Source: JAAYCI01 sp964369525 (lineage in GTDB: Bacteria > Bacillota > Clostridia > Oscillospirales > Ruminococcaceae). Taken from it: a stretch of DNA of 18,960 bases. Under the pieces are notes generated by a model. It saw only the letters and a program-made list of their open reading frames with translations, had not been told where the DNA came from and ran no database searches. The stretch covers positions 1 to 18,960 of the forward strand of contig CAYJEW010000036.1 in NCBI GenBank assembly GCA_964369525.1, given 5' to 3'. Both the position numbers and the translations under genes were made by a program. Shown here in pieces: positions 1-6,928 of this stretch. Each line of letters begins with the position of its first letter. The stretch's first letter is position 1.

Positions 1-1727
1 GGGCCGTCTTTCATGATGTAATCGCCATCCAGCGGTTTTACATACTCGTTCCAGTAGCTTTCTTCTTTTTCTCTGCTCATGGAAGGCTGAACAAAGATAA
101 GCTTTTTCAAGAATTCTTCTTGCTCTGCCGAATTGCCCGGGCAGTTGAACTGAGCCAGCGCAAATTGATTGAAATCGCGCACAAATACTGCAAACATATT
201 GTCTATCAGCACATCATCAACATTGTGCAGTTTAGCGCCCTCAAGCACCAGCTGAGCGTAAACAATCATGGTAAACATCTCGCCAATGTTTAGCGTGTAG
301 TCTGTTTGCTTTACAAGTGCTGGGTCTATCGGCGCTTTTTCCATCATTTCTTTATATGTTTCAATTAGTTGTAAGAATGCATTAACGTTTGGCAAGTCTA
401 TCCCCTCATAAGCCTTACGATAGTGCAAGAATTCTACCTTTGCAAGGCCGCCCATGGTTTGCTTAAAGAGGTTGGAGTCGTCTGCCGCATCGTTTCTTAT
501 AGGAATTTCAGGATAGCTTGCGTTGGAGTTAAAGTACTGATTAACAAATTTAAGTATTAGCGCCAAGTTTACATGGGCTGTGCCCTCTAAGCGATAGATG
601 CAATCGATGCTGGTTGCGGCATCGGAGATAAATGTTTCATTCTCATACCCTTTAGCGCACACAACGTCGAGAATGGATTTTACCACAACGCCTGCCTGGG
701 TTGTAACCTTCATCTTTTGAATGGGGTTAAACAGCAGATAGCGTCTATCCTCTTCGCTTGAAGAGCGGAAATAGTCTAGGCTGCGCAGGGCGTATAAACG
801 CATGGCATTTATTCTGGTAAAGCTTTCGCATAGGAACTGGCGAATGTGCGCAAAATTTGTTACGGGCTTTCCGTAGAGGATACGCCTATTTGCATGGGTA
901 ACCGCCTCATAGAGTGCGTGTGTGGCAATAGCCGAGGAGGCAAAGCCCAGCTGGAATTTGCCAATATTAACGGTGGATAAGCCGTCGGCGAACGCTTCAT
1001 CGCCACGCTTGAGAATGTCTGCATCTGTGATAGGATATTCTATCATTTCATATTCGCCTACACGCGCCACACCAAAAATTGGGGTATCGATATCTTTTAC
1101 ATATTTATAGTTGCGTGCCCTAGAGTCTACCACCCAGAAAATCCACTCGCCTGTGGCGGTGTCTTTGCCAAGTGTTGAAACTTTGGTTGCGGCTTGCGCA
1201 TTGCCTATATAATATTTGTTGCCGTTTGCAACGTAGCCGCCTTGGCCATTTGGCGTAATTGTGGCTTTATTGGAATAAAGGTCGGCCCCATGATCTTTTT
1301 CGGACATGCCAAAAGCAAAAACCTCGCCGTCTAGCAGCTGCTGTGCAAGCTCTTTTTTCTGGGTGTCATTATTGCCCATCCACACAGGGCCTGTGCCCAA
1401 AACAGACACTTGGAACGGATACTGGTATCCAATACCGTAAAAAGCCGTTAGCTCGCTAAATTCGCAGATGCGGTTCATGTCGTAGCGGCTGCCCTCTTCT
1501 CCATAACCTGCGGCCGTTAACATTGTGGCATAAAGTTTATGTTCTTTTTGATATTTCATAAAATCATCTTGCCAGCGATTATCTGTTTGATCTTTACGAA
1601 TTGCCGCAAGGCCCTTATCTTCAAAAAATGCAATGGTGTCTAGCATGGCCTGATGGGTTTTTGTATCAGGGTGGGTACCGTTATACTTTTGCGGGTTTAG
1701 CAACATAGATTTTTTCTTTTCAGCCAT
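1..1727 (-). CDS. Acyl-CoA dehydrogenase, long form (3' end beyond window)
   Basis: A flavin enzyme expected to oxidise acyl-CoA to trans-2-enoyl-CoA, passing electrons to an electron-transferring flavoprotein. 575 codons are visible with no stop before the window edge, so the C-terminus is missing. The ATG at 1727 follows an AAGGAG site at 9 bases. The FAD/substrate loop is seen at about residues 140-155 (FGMSEKDHGAD). The helical C-terminal domain carries YRLEGTAHVN, in which Glu381 lies where medium-chain-type enzymes carry their catalytic base (Y-E-G-T). Roughly 195 residues follow that Glu, so the protein is much longer than the ~380-residue butyryl-CoA dehydrogenases and resembles long ACADs with an extra C-terminal domain. 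No etfAB or other beta-oxidation gene is visible beside it. The family call is firm; the substrate is unknown. Confidence 0.88.
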   Translation of the reverse strand, partial: MAEKKKSMLLNPQKYNGTHPDTKTHQAMLDTIAFFEDKGLAAIRKDQTDNRWQDDFMKYQKEHKLYATMLTAAGYGEEGSRYDMNRICEFSELTAFYGIGYQYPFQVSVLGTGPVWMGNNDTQKKELAQQLLDGEVFAFGMSEKDHGADLYSNKATITPNGQGGYVANGNKYYIGNAQAATKVSTLGKDTATGEWIFWVVDSRARNYKYVKDIDTPIFGVARVGEYEMIEYPITDADILKRGDEAFADGLSTVNIGKFQLGFASSAIATHALYEAVTHANRRILYGKPVTNFAHIRQFLCESFTRINAMRLYALRSLDYFRSSSEEDRRYLLFNPIQKMKVTTQAGVVVKSILDVVCAKGYENETFISDAATSIDCIYRLEGTAHVNLALILKFVNQYFNSNASYPEIPIRNDAADDSNLFKQTMGGLAKVEFLHYRKAYEGIDLPNVNAFLQLIETYKEMMEKAPIDPALVKQTDYTLNIGEMFTMIVYAQLVLEGAKLHNVDDVLIDNMFAVFVRDFNQFALAQFNCPGNSAEQEEFLKKLIFVQPSMSREKEESYWNEYVKPLDGDYIMKDG

Positions 1728-1852
1728 AAAATTATGCTCCTTAAAAATTGTATTTACGGTTATCTAAAGGTATCTCATGTCAATCGATGTACGCATTATC
1801 AAAACGAAATTAAACGCCATCAACATATGATTGACATTGATTTAACAATTTC

Positions 1853-1880
1853 AGTATAGCATGGGCAAAACTCTTGTCAA
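1853..1880 (-). promoter_or_regulatory. Promoter for the acyl-CoA dehydrogenase gene
   Basis: Read on the minus strand: -35 TTGACA (1875-1880), 16-base spacer, -10 TATACT (1853-1858), both close to sigma-A consensus. The start codon lies about 120 bases downstream, leaving a long leader. That leader holds a 9-bp inverted repeat, ATGTCAATC (1777-1785) and GATTGACAT (1829-1837), which could be a regulator site or an RNA stem. Confidence 0.75.
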
Positions 1881-2085
1881 GATTATTCACCGCGTGTATG
1901 CATACCCAGTTACAAAACGCCAGATTTTTTAAAATAGCACGCGGCATTTAGTTCATAGGTAAATATATTTTTATACCTGCTGGCAACTTGTACAATATAG
2001 TTTTCATAATTTTGGCGATGTGCTGGGTGAAGTGTTAGTTGCAGTTATAGGTAAGATTTACAGGGTGGTATATAATTTGGCGCAT
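1881..2085. other. Intergenic stretch without a recognised gene
   Basis: The groEL-acyl-CoA dehydrogenase interval covers about 410 bases (1728-2138). Apart from the dehydrogenase promoter and leader and the groEL terminator, I see no open frame with a ribosome site and no recognisable RNA gene here. The sequence is AT-rich. Confidence 0.5.
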
Positions 2086-2122
2086 AAAAAAAGAAAGCCA
2101 CGCTGTGTGGCTTTCTTTTTTT
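2086..2122 (-). terminator. Intrinsic terminator of groESL, symmetrical
   Basis: A perfect 16-bp stem (2086-2101 with 2107-2122) with a 5-base loop. The GC core is AGAAAGCCAC/GTGGCTTTCT, flanked by A and T runs. On the minus strand it lies 17 bases after the groEL stop and ends in a run of seven T. It would also work for plus-strand transcripts. Confidence 0.9.
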
Positions 2123-2138
2123 TGGTTATTTTGTAAGA

Positions 2139-3776
2139 TTAGTACATGCCGTCCATGCCGCCCATGCCGCCGCCTGCGGGCATTGCCGGGGCTGCGGGTT
2201 CTGGTTCGTCGGCCACAAGGCTTTCGGTGGTAAGCACCATGGATGCAACCGAAGCTGCGTTTTCGATGGCGTTGCGGGTAACCTTTGTGGGGTCTACAAT
2301 GCCAAATTTAACCATGTCGCCGTAGGCTTCGTTTTGTGCGTCGAAGCCGTAGTTTTTCTTTTTAGCTGTGCGGATTTTGTCGATGATAACGCTGCCCTCA
2401 AGGCCTGCGTTTGTAGCAATTTGACGCATTGGGCTTTCCATAGCTTTAAGCACAATGCGGGCGCCTGTTTTCTCGTCGCCGCTAAGGGATTTAAGAAGTT
2501 TTTCGATGGCGTCCATTACTTCGATGGGGGCTGTACCGCCGCCTGCTACAATACCTTCTTCCACAGCAGCTTTGGTGGAGTTGAGCGCGTCTTCGATGCG
2601 AAGTTTTTTCTCTTTCATCTCAACTTCGGTAGCTGCGCCTACGCGGATAACCGCAACGCCGCCTGCAAGTTTAGCAAGACGCTCTTGCAGTTTCTCACGG
2701 TCGAACTCGGAGGTAGAAGCCTCGATTTCGGCGCGAATTTGCGCCACACGGTCTTTAATGTCTTGCTTTTTGCCTGCACCGTCTACAACGATGGTGTTTT
2801 CTTTGTTAATTTTAACCTGCTTTGCGCTACCCAGCATGGCAACGGTGGTGTCTTTCAGCTCTAGTCCAAGCTCTTCGGTGATTACCTCGCCGCCTGTTAG
2901 GGTGGCAAGATCTCGCAGCATTTCTTTGCGGCGGTCGCCAAAGCCTGGGGCTTTAACTGCAACGCAGGTGAATGTGCCACGAAGGCGGTTAACAATAAGG
3001 GTAGACAGCGCCTCGCCCTCTACATCTTCTGCTACAATTAGCAGTTTTTTGCCGGACTGCACAATTTGCTCTAGCAGTGGCAGAATATCTTGAATAGAGG
3101 AGATTTTTTTGTCGGTGATAAGAATTAGAGGCTCGTCTAGAACGGCTTCCATTTTTTCGGTATCGGTTACCATATAAGGGGTAACATAGCCACGGTCGAA
3201 CTGCATGCCCTCTACAATTTCGCTGTAGGTTTCGGCTGTTTTGCTCTCTTCAATGGTGATAACGCCGTCGGCGCTAACCTTCTCCATTGCTTCGGCAATT
3301 AGGCTACCAATTGCGCTGTCGCCTGCCGATACGGTGGCAACACGGGCAATGTCTTCGCTACCTTTTACCTTTTGGCTGTTCTTTTTAAGCTCTTCCACAG
3401 CAGCTGCAACAGCTTTTTGAATGCCACGGCGAACGTCCATTGGGTTTGCGCCTGCGGCCACGTTTTTCATGCCCTCGTGCACCATGGCCTGGGCCAGCAC
3501 TGTGGCTGTTGTTGTGCCATCGCCTGCGGCGTCGTTAGTTTTGGTTGCAACTTCTTTTACAAGCTGTGCGCCCATGTTTTCAAACGCATCGCTAACTTCG
3601 ATTTCTTTTGCAATGGTTACACCATCGTTTGTGATGGTGGGCGCGCCGTATTTGCGGGCCAAAACCACGTTACGGCCTTTGGGGCCAAGGGTGATTTTTA
3701 CGGTATCGGCGAGTTGGTCGATGCCGTTATTTAGGGCTTTGCGAGCGTCCTCGCCAAACAATATCTGTTTTGCCAT
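2139..3776 (-). CDS. groEL: Chaperonin GroEL (Hsp60)
   Basis: The 60-kDa ATP-dependent chaperonin, which forms double heptameric rings capped by GroES and folds cytosolic proteins. The product is 545 residues, the family's usual length. It begins MAKQILFGEDARKAL and carries the ATP-site signature GDGTTTATVLAQAM near residue 85. It ends in the flexible Gly-Met tail (GGGMGGMDGMY). A longer frame reaches 3833, but the ATG at 3776 has the AGGAGAG site (3784-3790) at proper spacing and matches the family start. It is followed by a strong terminator. Its upstream neighbour on this side of the N gap is only the last part of a groES gene, so its link to the complete groES at 4018-4302 depends on resolving the gap. 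Confidence 0.98.
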   Translation of the reverse strand: MAKQILFGEDARKALNNGIDQLADTVKITLGPKGRNVVLARKYGAPTITNDGVTIAKEIEVSDAFENMGAQLVKEVATKTNDAAGDGTTTATVLAQAMVHEGMKNVAAGANPMDVRRGIQKAVAAAVEELKKNSQKVKGSEDIARVATVSAGDSAIGSLIAEAMEKVSADGVITIEESKTAETYSEIVEGMQFDRGYVTPYMVTDTEKMEAVLDEPLILITDKKISSIQDILPLLEQIVQSGKKLLIVAEDVEGEALSTLIVNRLRGTFTCVAVKAPGFGDRRKEMLRDLATLTGGEVITEELGLELKDTTVAMLGSAKQVKINKENTIVVDGAGKKQDIKDRVAQIRAEIEASTSEFDREKLQERLAKLAGGVAVIRVGAATEVEMKEKKLRIEDALNSTKAAVEEGIVAGGGTAPIEVMDAIEKLLKSLSGDEKTGARIVLKAMESPMRQIATNAGLEGSVIIDKIRTAKKKNYGFDAQNEAYGDMVKFGIVDPTKVTRNAIENAASVASMVLTTESLVADEPEPAAPAMPAGGGMGGMDGMY

Positions 3777-3839
3777 CTTAAATTCTCTCCTATACAAAGT
3801 GAAATGTTGATTGTGTTTTGTGCGTTTTAGCAAGATATT

Positions 3840-3928
3840 TTACTTTACGATTGCTAAAATATCGCTTTGGCGCAAGATGGTATACTCTACCCCATCCACT
3901 TTTACTTCGCTGCCTGCGTATTTACTGG
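3840..3928 (-). pseudogene. groES: groES copy A, 3' fragment cut by assembly gap
   Basis: The last 28 sense codons of a groES gene plus its TAA stop, 63 bases upstream of groEL; the 5' side runs into the N run. The encoded end (SKYAGSEVKVDGVEYTILRQ, then SDILAIVK) is identical in protein to the complete groES at 4018-4302. Ten of 28 codons differ, all silently. It is therefore a second allele or paralogue, not a sequencing duplicate, and is broken by the gap rather than by mutation. Confidence 0.9.
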
Positions 3929-3938
3929 NNNNNNNNNN
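3929..3938. other. Assembly gap (10 N)
   Basis: Ten unknown bases joining two contigs. The length is probably nominal. Both flanks carry the same groES-groEL junction in diverged form, so the join itself is doubtful. Confidence 0.98.
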
Positions 3939-3952
3939 ATCTGTTTTGCCAT
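3939..3952 (-). pseudogene. groEL: groEL copy B, first 14 bases, cut by assembly gap
   Basis: ATGGCAAAACAGAT, the first four codons plus two bases of a groEL gene, preceded by the same GGAGAG ribosome site as the complete groEL but with a different groES-groEL spacer. It runs into the N gap. It shows that the complete groES copy at 4018-4302 is followed by its own groEL start. Confidence 0.85.
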
Positions 3953-4017
3953 CTTAATTCTCTCCTATACAAATGTGATATACAGTAAATTTATTTTGTG
4001 CGTTTTATCGGCAAATA

Positions 4018-4302
4018 TTATTTTACAATTGCCAAAATATCGCTTTGGCGCAGGATGGTGTATTCTACCCCATCTACCTTAACTTCGCTGCCTGCGTATT
4101 TGCTAGCAACAACTTTATCGCCTTTTTTTACAACCATATCTACCTGCTTGCCGTCTACGAGGCCGCCGGGGCCTACCTCTACAACTTCTGCAATTTGGGG
4201 TTTTTCTTTTGCGCTGCCGGACAGAATAATACCAGACTTTGTGGTTTCCTCTGCTTCTACCAGCTTGATAACAACACGGTCTGCTAGAGGTTTCAGTTTC
4301 AT
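4018..4302 (-). CDS. groES: Co-chaperonin GroES (Hsp10)
   Basis: A 94-residue heptameric lid of the GroEL chamber, acting in the cytosol. It starts MKLKPLADRVVIKLVEAEET and holds the mobile loop (TTKSGIILSGSAKEKPQ, about residues 21-37) that docks onto GroEL. It ends YTILRQSDILAIVK. The frame stays open upstream to 4377, but the ATG at 4302 has an AAAGGAG site (4314-4320) and fits the family length. The gene lies directly behind a sigma-A promoter and a CIRCE operator, so HrcA heat-shock control is expected. It is the only complete groES copy here. Confidence 0.98.
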   Translation of the reverse strand: MKLKPLADRVVIKLVEAEETTKSGIILSGSAKEKPQIAEVVEVGPGGLVDGKQVDMVVKKGDKVVASKYAGSEVKVDGVEYTILRQSDILAIVK

Positions 4303-4360
4303 GTTTTCACGTACTCCTTTACCATATTTTTGCTTGATGGCTTTGCCACCGCCGCGAGCG

Positions 4361-4387
4361 TTAGCACTCGCAGCCATTAAGTGCTAG
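4361..4387 (-). promoter_or_regulatory. CIRCE operator (HrcA binding site)
   Basis: TTAGCACTC (4361-4369), 9 bases, then AAGTGCTAG (4379-4387), against consensus TTAGCACTC-N9-GAGTGCTAA. One arm is perfect; the other matches 7 of 9. It lies just downstream of the groES -10 box, over the expected transcription start and 58 bases before the groES start codon, the standard position for HrcA repression. Confidence 0.95.
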
Positions 4388-4392
4388 AGACT

Positions 4393-4421
4393 ATTGTAAA
4401 TGCTTTATTAAAAAAAATCAA
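4393..4421 (-). promoter_or_regulatory. groESL sigma-A promoter
   Basis: Minus strand: -35 TTGATT (4416-4421), 17-base spacer, -10 TACAAT (4393-4398), with the CIRCE element starting 5 bases past the -10 box. The start of transcription would fall inside CIRCE. Confidence 0.88.
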
Positions 4422-4434
4422 GGGGTTAGCCCTT
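4410..4434 (-). terminator. Possible weak terminator of the lipid kinase gene
   Basis: Minus strand: a 5-bp stem AAGGG/CCCTT (4420-4434) with a 5-base loop, then GA and eight T (4410-4417). The stem is short, and the element overlaps the groES -35 box, so it may be chance. Confidence 0.35.
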
Positions 4435-4502
4435 ATTTTTCTAAATAATTTCACAAACTGCTTTTGAGGGTAAATGTGAGGTATATTGCGTATTTGTGTG
4501 TT

Positions 4503-5441
4503 TTATTTCTGCTGCACCGCCAGATGCTCTGGCAGCACAAAGCGCGCAGCTTTTGGCATAACCTTAGCACATAGGCTTGGTGCAGGTGCGCATTCGCCAT
4601 CGATATTTAGTATAAAGCGTTCGGCGCCAACTGGGAATATTTCTATCTGCTTGCCTCTGTGGTAGCTCACAATATCCTGCAAATCGGGCACAATGCTGCC
4701 ATGCATAAAATGGCGGCCATTTTTATATTTGTTGATAATGGAGGATATCTTTAAACGGCTAATTTTTTTAACCAAGATAATGTCTAGCATACCATCAGAA
4801 ACGCTTGCCATTGGGGCGGCATGATATCCACCGCCATAATGACCTGCATTACACACGGTGGCAATTAGGTATTTGCCTTGAAACTCTCGCCCATCTACAC
4901 TTATGCGCAGCTGCTTACCTAAAGGGTGCACCAGCCGCTCTAATATAGACACATTGTACGCCATGGTGCCGCCCAGCAGCGGTATGCGGCGATACTTTGG
5001 GATGTTGTAGGCTACCTCGGCATCAAGGCCGGTGGAGGCAATTGCAACGCAGATGCCCTCATCCAGCTCCATTAGATCTATTTCTATTTCGCTGCCTTTT
5101 ATCTGAGATTCTATATCTAAAAAGTCTTCCGCTTTGCCGAATGTACGGATAAAATCGTTGCCACTGCCGCAGGGAATACAGGCTACCTGCGCATTAGAAA
5201 ACTGGTATGCGCCTGCGAGTATCTCATTAAGTGTACCGTCGCCGCCAACAGAGTACAGGCGCACGGGTGTGCCTTTGCTGGCATATTCCTGCGCAATGCT
5301 TGTGGCATGTTTTGGGGCTTTTGTGTGTATAATCTCTGCCGAAATCCCACACGCCGCAGCGGCGCTTTCGATAGGCTGTGCCATGTTGAGTGTGGCGTTT
5401 TTACTGCCTGATGTTGGGTTTATAATAAAAACGTGTTGCAT
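4503..5441 (-). CDS. Diacylglycerol kinase-family lipid kinase (YegS/BmrU type)
   Basis: A 312-residue member of the DAGK catalytic-domain family, cytosolic or membrane-associated, which phosphorylates diacylglycerol or a related lipid with ATP and recycles lipid into phospholipid synthesis. Visible motifs in order: the N-terminal nucleotide strand INPTSGSKN, the ATP-binding VGGDGTLNEIL, PCGSGNDF, and the C-terminal NIDGE. Length is typical. The frame extends to a GTG at 5447, but the ATG at 5441 sits 9 bases from a GGGGG-type ribosome site (5451-5455), while the GTG would be only 3 bases away. Within this family the exact lipid substrate cannot be told from sequence. It stands alone between groESL and a small membrane protein gene. 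Confidence 0.9.
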   Translation of the reverse strand: MQHVFIINPTSGSKNATLNMAQPIESAAAACGISAEIIHTKAPKHATSIAQEYASKGTPVRLYSVGGDGTLNEILAGAYQFSNAQVACIPCGSGNDFIRTFGKAEDFLDIESQIKGSEIEIDLMELDEGICVAIASTGLDAEVAYNIPKYRRIPLLGGTMAYNVSILERLVHPLGKQLRISVDGREFQGKYLIATVCNAGHYGGGYHAAPMASVSDGMLDIILVKKISRLKISSIINKYKNGRHFMHGSIVPDLQDIVSYHRGKQIEIFPVGAERFILNIDGECAPAPSLCAKVMPKAARFVLPEHLAVQQK

Positions 5442-5609
5442 GTGCACACACCCCCTTTTTTAATTATGCTGCAAAACCTGTTTGCTACCACCACTTTGCA
5501 GCTATGATAAAGCCACCTTGCTGCCGCAGGCCATGACAAGTAGCAAAAAACACCAAAAGCGGCGTAATGCAATGGTGAAATAAGGTTTACTGCGCTTTAA
5601 GGATTACTA

Positions 5610-5861
5610 TTAAAAATCGGCTATAAAAAACAGCACGCCCAGTATCATAAGGGCAAGGCCTATAATACGGCCGATTATAAGCCAAGACGGTGGCGCTACC
5701 GCACTGCGGCCACGGCCCATTTGGTAGGCTAATTTGGGATTGATAATCAAAAACACGCCCAGCGCAAATGACAAAACATCAAACAGCAGCATCGGCCATT
5801 TGCTGCCATCAAATATGCCCGAGCGGGTTAAGTTATTCATCATACCGTCAATAAATTCCAT
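5610..5861 (-). CDS. Small membrane protein with two predicted helices, unknown function
   Basis: 83 residues, family not recognised. Two hydrophobic segments are visible: about residues 22-42 (from WPMLLFDVLSFALGVFLII) and about 60-82 (from WLIIGRIIGLALMILGVLFF). Between them is a short basic stretch with GRGRSA, so the loop is probably cytoplasmic. The frame is open to 5897, but the ATG at 5861 has GAGGGAG about 5-6 bases upstream. The gene begins 34 bases after the terminator of tRNA-Val and has no convincing promoter of its own, so it may depend on read-through. Confidence 0.65.
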   Translation of the reverse strand: MEFIDGMMNNLTRSGIFDGSKWPMLLFDVLSFALGVFLIINPKLAYQMGRGRSAVAPPSWLIIGRIIGLALMILGVLFFIADF

Positions 5862-5895
5862 GCAAACTCCCTCGCTATACTTTAAAATATGCAAC

Positions 5896-5928
5896 AAAAA
5901 ACGGTAGGGCAGGTTGCTGCCCTACCGT
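5896..5928 (-). terminator. Intrinsic terminator of tRNA-Val
   Basis: A perfect 12-bp stem ACGGTAGGGCAG/CTGCCCTACCGT (5901-5912, 5917-5928) with a 4-base loop. On the minus strand it is followed by six T (5896-5901). It begins 3 bases after the tRNA CCA end. Confidence 0.92.
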
Positions 5929-5931
5929 AAC

Positions 5932-6008
5932 TGGTGGGGAATTAGGGACTTGAACCCCAGACTTCATGCGTGTGATGCATGCACTCTAACCAGCTGAGCT
6001 AATCCCCC
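5932..6008 (-). tRNA. tRNA-Val, anticodon CAC
   Basis: A 77-base cloverleaf with encoded CCA. Acceptor GGGGGAT/ATTCCCC, D stem GCTC/GAGT, anticodon stem CATGC/GCATG around loop ATCACAC (anticodon CAC, read after the invariant T), T stem TGGGG/CCCTA with loop TTCAAGT, discriminator A. All stems close with only G-T wobbles. It decodes GUG valine codons. It has its own promoter and terminator. Confidence 0.94.
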
Positions 6009-6022
6009 ATAATGCAGCATAA

Positions 6023-6051
6023 ATTATACCACCCTTATGCTTACAAATCAA
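6023..6051 (-). promoter_or_regulatory. tRNA-Val promoter
   Basis: Minus strand: -35 TTGATT (6046-6051), 17-base spacer, perfect -10 TATAAT (6023-6028), ending about 15 bases before the tRNA 5' end. Confidence 0.88.
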
Positions 6052-6064
6052 GCAGCAGTTACAA

Positions 6065-6604
6065 CTACTTAGTTTTAGGCGTGTGTTGCGGTTTGGTAGG
6101 TGTCATACGGCTAAGTGGTGGCAACAGCGCTCGCAGTACCAGCGAGGTTAAAACACCCATTACAATGCCGCACAAAAGTAAAACCGGCGCATAATAAAGC
6201 GAGAGCGGGCCCAGCATTAGGCGTGCTGCTAACAGCTGGCCTACATTGTGGCTGAGCGCACCAAATATTGAAAGCAGAATTATGCTTGGTTTTTTTTGCA
6301 GAACAAGTAAAAGCAGCATAATTAAAAGTGATGCCGCGCCGCCGCAAAGGCTAAGCAGCGCTGCCACGCCGCCACGTGTTAGCAGTGCAAACACGGCTTT
6401 CAGCAGCACCAGCACCGCAGCGCTGCGCCGTGACAAAAATAATAGCGCATACAATACCACAACGTTTGCAAGGCCAAGTTTGATACCCGGCAGCAGCCCC
6501 AGCATGGGCGCAACAATGCCCTCCAGCCAGCTAAGCGCTATGGCCAGCGCAAACAAAACTCCCATAAGGGCCACTTTATACGCAGATGAATTTTGCTTTA
6601 GCAT
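6065..6604 (-). CDS. Gx transporter family / heptaprenyl diphosphate synthase component I-like membrane protein (EetB-like)
   Basis: 179 residues, almost wholly hydrophobic with about five or six membrane segments and a short basic tail (PTKPQHTPKTK). Family hallmarks are LLPGIKLGLANVVVLYALLF near residues 37-56 and the later GALSHNVGQLLAARLMLGP. The family (Pfam Hpre_diP_synt_I) resembles ECF-type substrate-binding membrane subunits. Relatives sit in Listeria-type flavin-based electron-export loci (EetB) beside ApbE, FMN-binding lipoproteins and polyprenyl synthases. Here the next upstream gene is a lipoprotein ApbE, which supports that link. The frame extends to 6751, but the extension overlaps structured non-coding sequence. 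The ATG at 6604 has AAGGAG 4-5 bases upstream. The true substrate or partner is not known. Confidence 0.82.
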   Translation of the reverse strand: MLKQNSSAYKVALMGVLFALAIALSWLEGIVAPMLGLLPGIKLGLANVVVLYALLFLSRRSAAVLVLLKAVFALLTRGGVAALLSLCGGAASLLIMLLLLVLQKKPSIILLSIFGALSHNVGQLLAARLMLGPLSLYYAPVLLLCGIVMGVLTSLVLRALLPPLSRMTPTKPQHTPKTK

Positions 6605-6688
6605 AGTTCTCCTTAAGGGTGTGCTTAGCCCAGCCAATATAAATCCGAACCCGTTTTCTAACAAATGTGTGGATTTTCTATCGGCGTC

Positions 6689-6728
6689 AAAGCCTTTTGT
6701 AAGGCAGTAAGCATTACTGCAAGGCTTT
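6689..6728 (-). repeat. Stem-loop with two stacked stems
   Basis: Outer stem AAAGCCTT/AAGGCTTT (6689-6696, 6721-6728) and inner stem GCAGTAA/TTACTGC (6704-6710, 6714-6720). They are separated on one side by a 7-base bulge and closed by a 3-base loop. There is no T run on either side, so it is not a simple terminator. It lies about 85 bases upstream of the Gx start codon. Confidence 0.6.
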
Positions 6729-6770
6729 TCCTTGCTATAAAGCCCACCCATTTGCTATAAAATCTATAGA

Positions 6771-6876
6771 CCTAAAAACAGATAAATTGTGCTTATAACA
6801 AGGCAGACGACGACGGCAAACTTGCGTTTGTCTAGGAGGATAACGCAGTTAGATGTGTAATTTACCTATTTTTAGG
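6771..6876 (-). repeat. 106-base imperfect palindrome with nested hairpin
   Basis: The end arms 6771-6792 and 6855-6876 pair over 18 consecutive positions when read as minus-strand RNA (two of them G-U). Read as plus-strand RNA the same arms have two A-C mismatches, so the fold favours minus-strand transcription. Inside are shorter pairings, including a CAAAC/GTTTG hairpin around 6818. It could be a structured RNA or a dispersed palindromic repeat unit. Confidence 0.55.
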
Positions 6877-6928
6877 CGGGCTGGGATTATATTGGCTTGG
6901 CTAGCCCCGCTAATGTGATCTTTGGACA

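Larger units (their letters stand above)
6605..6928. other. Non-coding, strongly folded intergenic region between apbE and the Gx gene
   Basis: 324 bases with no credible gene. It contains two strong foldable elements (listed separately at 6689-6728 and 6771-6876) and a repeated TTGCTATAAA either side of 6742. If the ApbE and Gx genes are co-transcribed, it is a structured intercistronic spacer or leader. I do not match it to a known riboswitch. Confidence 0.6.

Noticed and set aside
922..1459. Two short plus-strand frames inside the acyl-CoA dehydrogenase
   Set aside because: The minus strand encodes a continuous, conserved dehydrogenase here.
2334..3810. Several long open frames on the plus strand across groEL
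   Set aside because: They are antisense shadows of a certain groEL gene, with Cys/Phe- or Ser-rich translations, no ribosome sites and no family resemblance.
3867..4082. Plus-strand frame running through the N gap
   Set aside because: It is antisense to groES/groEL and contains undefined residues.
5468..5502. 8-bp inverted repeat GCTGCAAA/TTTGCAGC before the lipid kinase
   Set aside because: Short arms, 19-base spacing and no supporting promoter or regulator context; likely chance.
5932..6008. tRNA-His (GTG) or tRNA-Met (CAT) reading
   Set aside because: With a 5-bp anticodon stem CATGC/GCATG the seven-base loop is ATCACAC, which places CAC after the invariant T; neither GTG nor CAT fits the fold.
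6605..6751. N-terminal 49-residue extension of the Gx transporter frame
   Set aside because: It covers a folded non-coding element, has no ribosome site, and the ATG at 6604 with AAGGAG matches the family start.
6880..6928. GC-rich hairpin just after apbE as its terminator
   Set aside because: GCGGG/CCCGC can pair with a bulge, but no T run follows on the minus strand, so I do not call a terminator.
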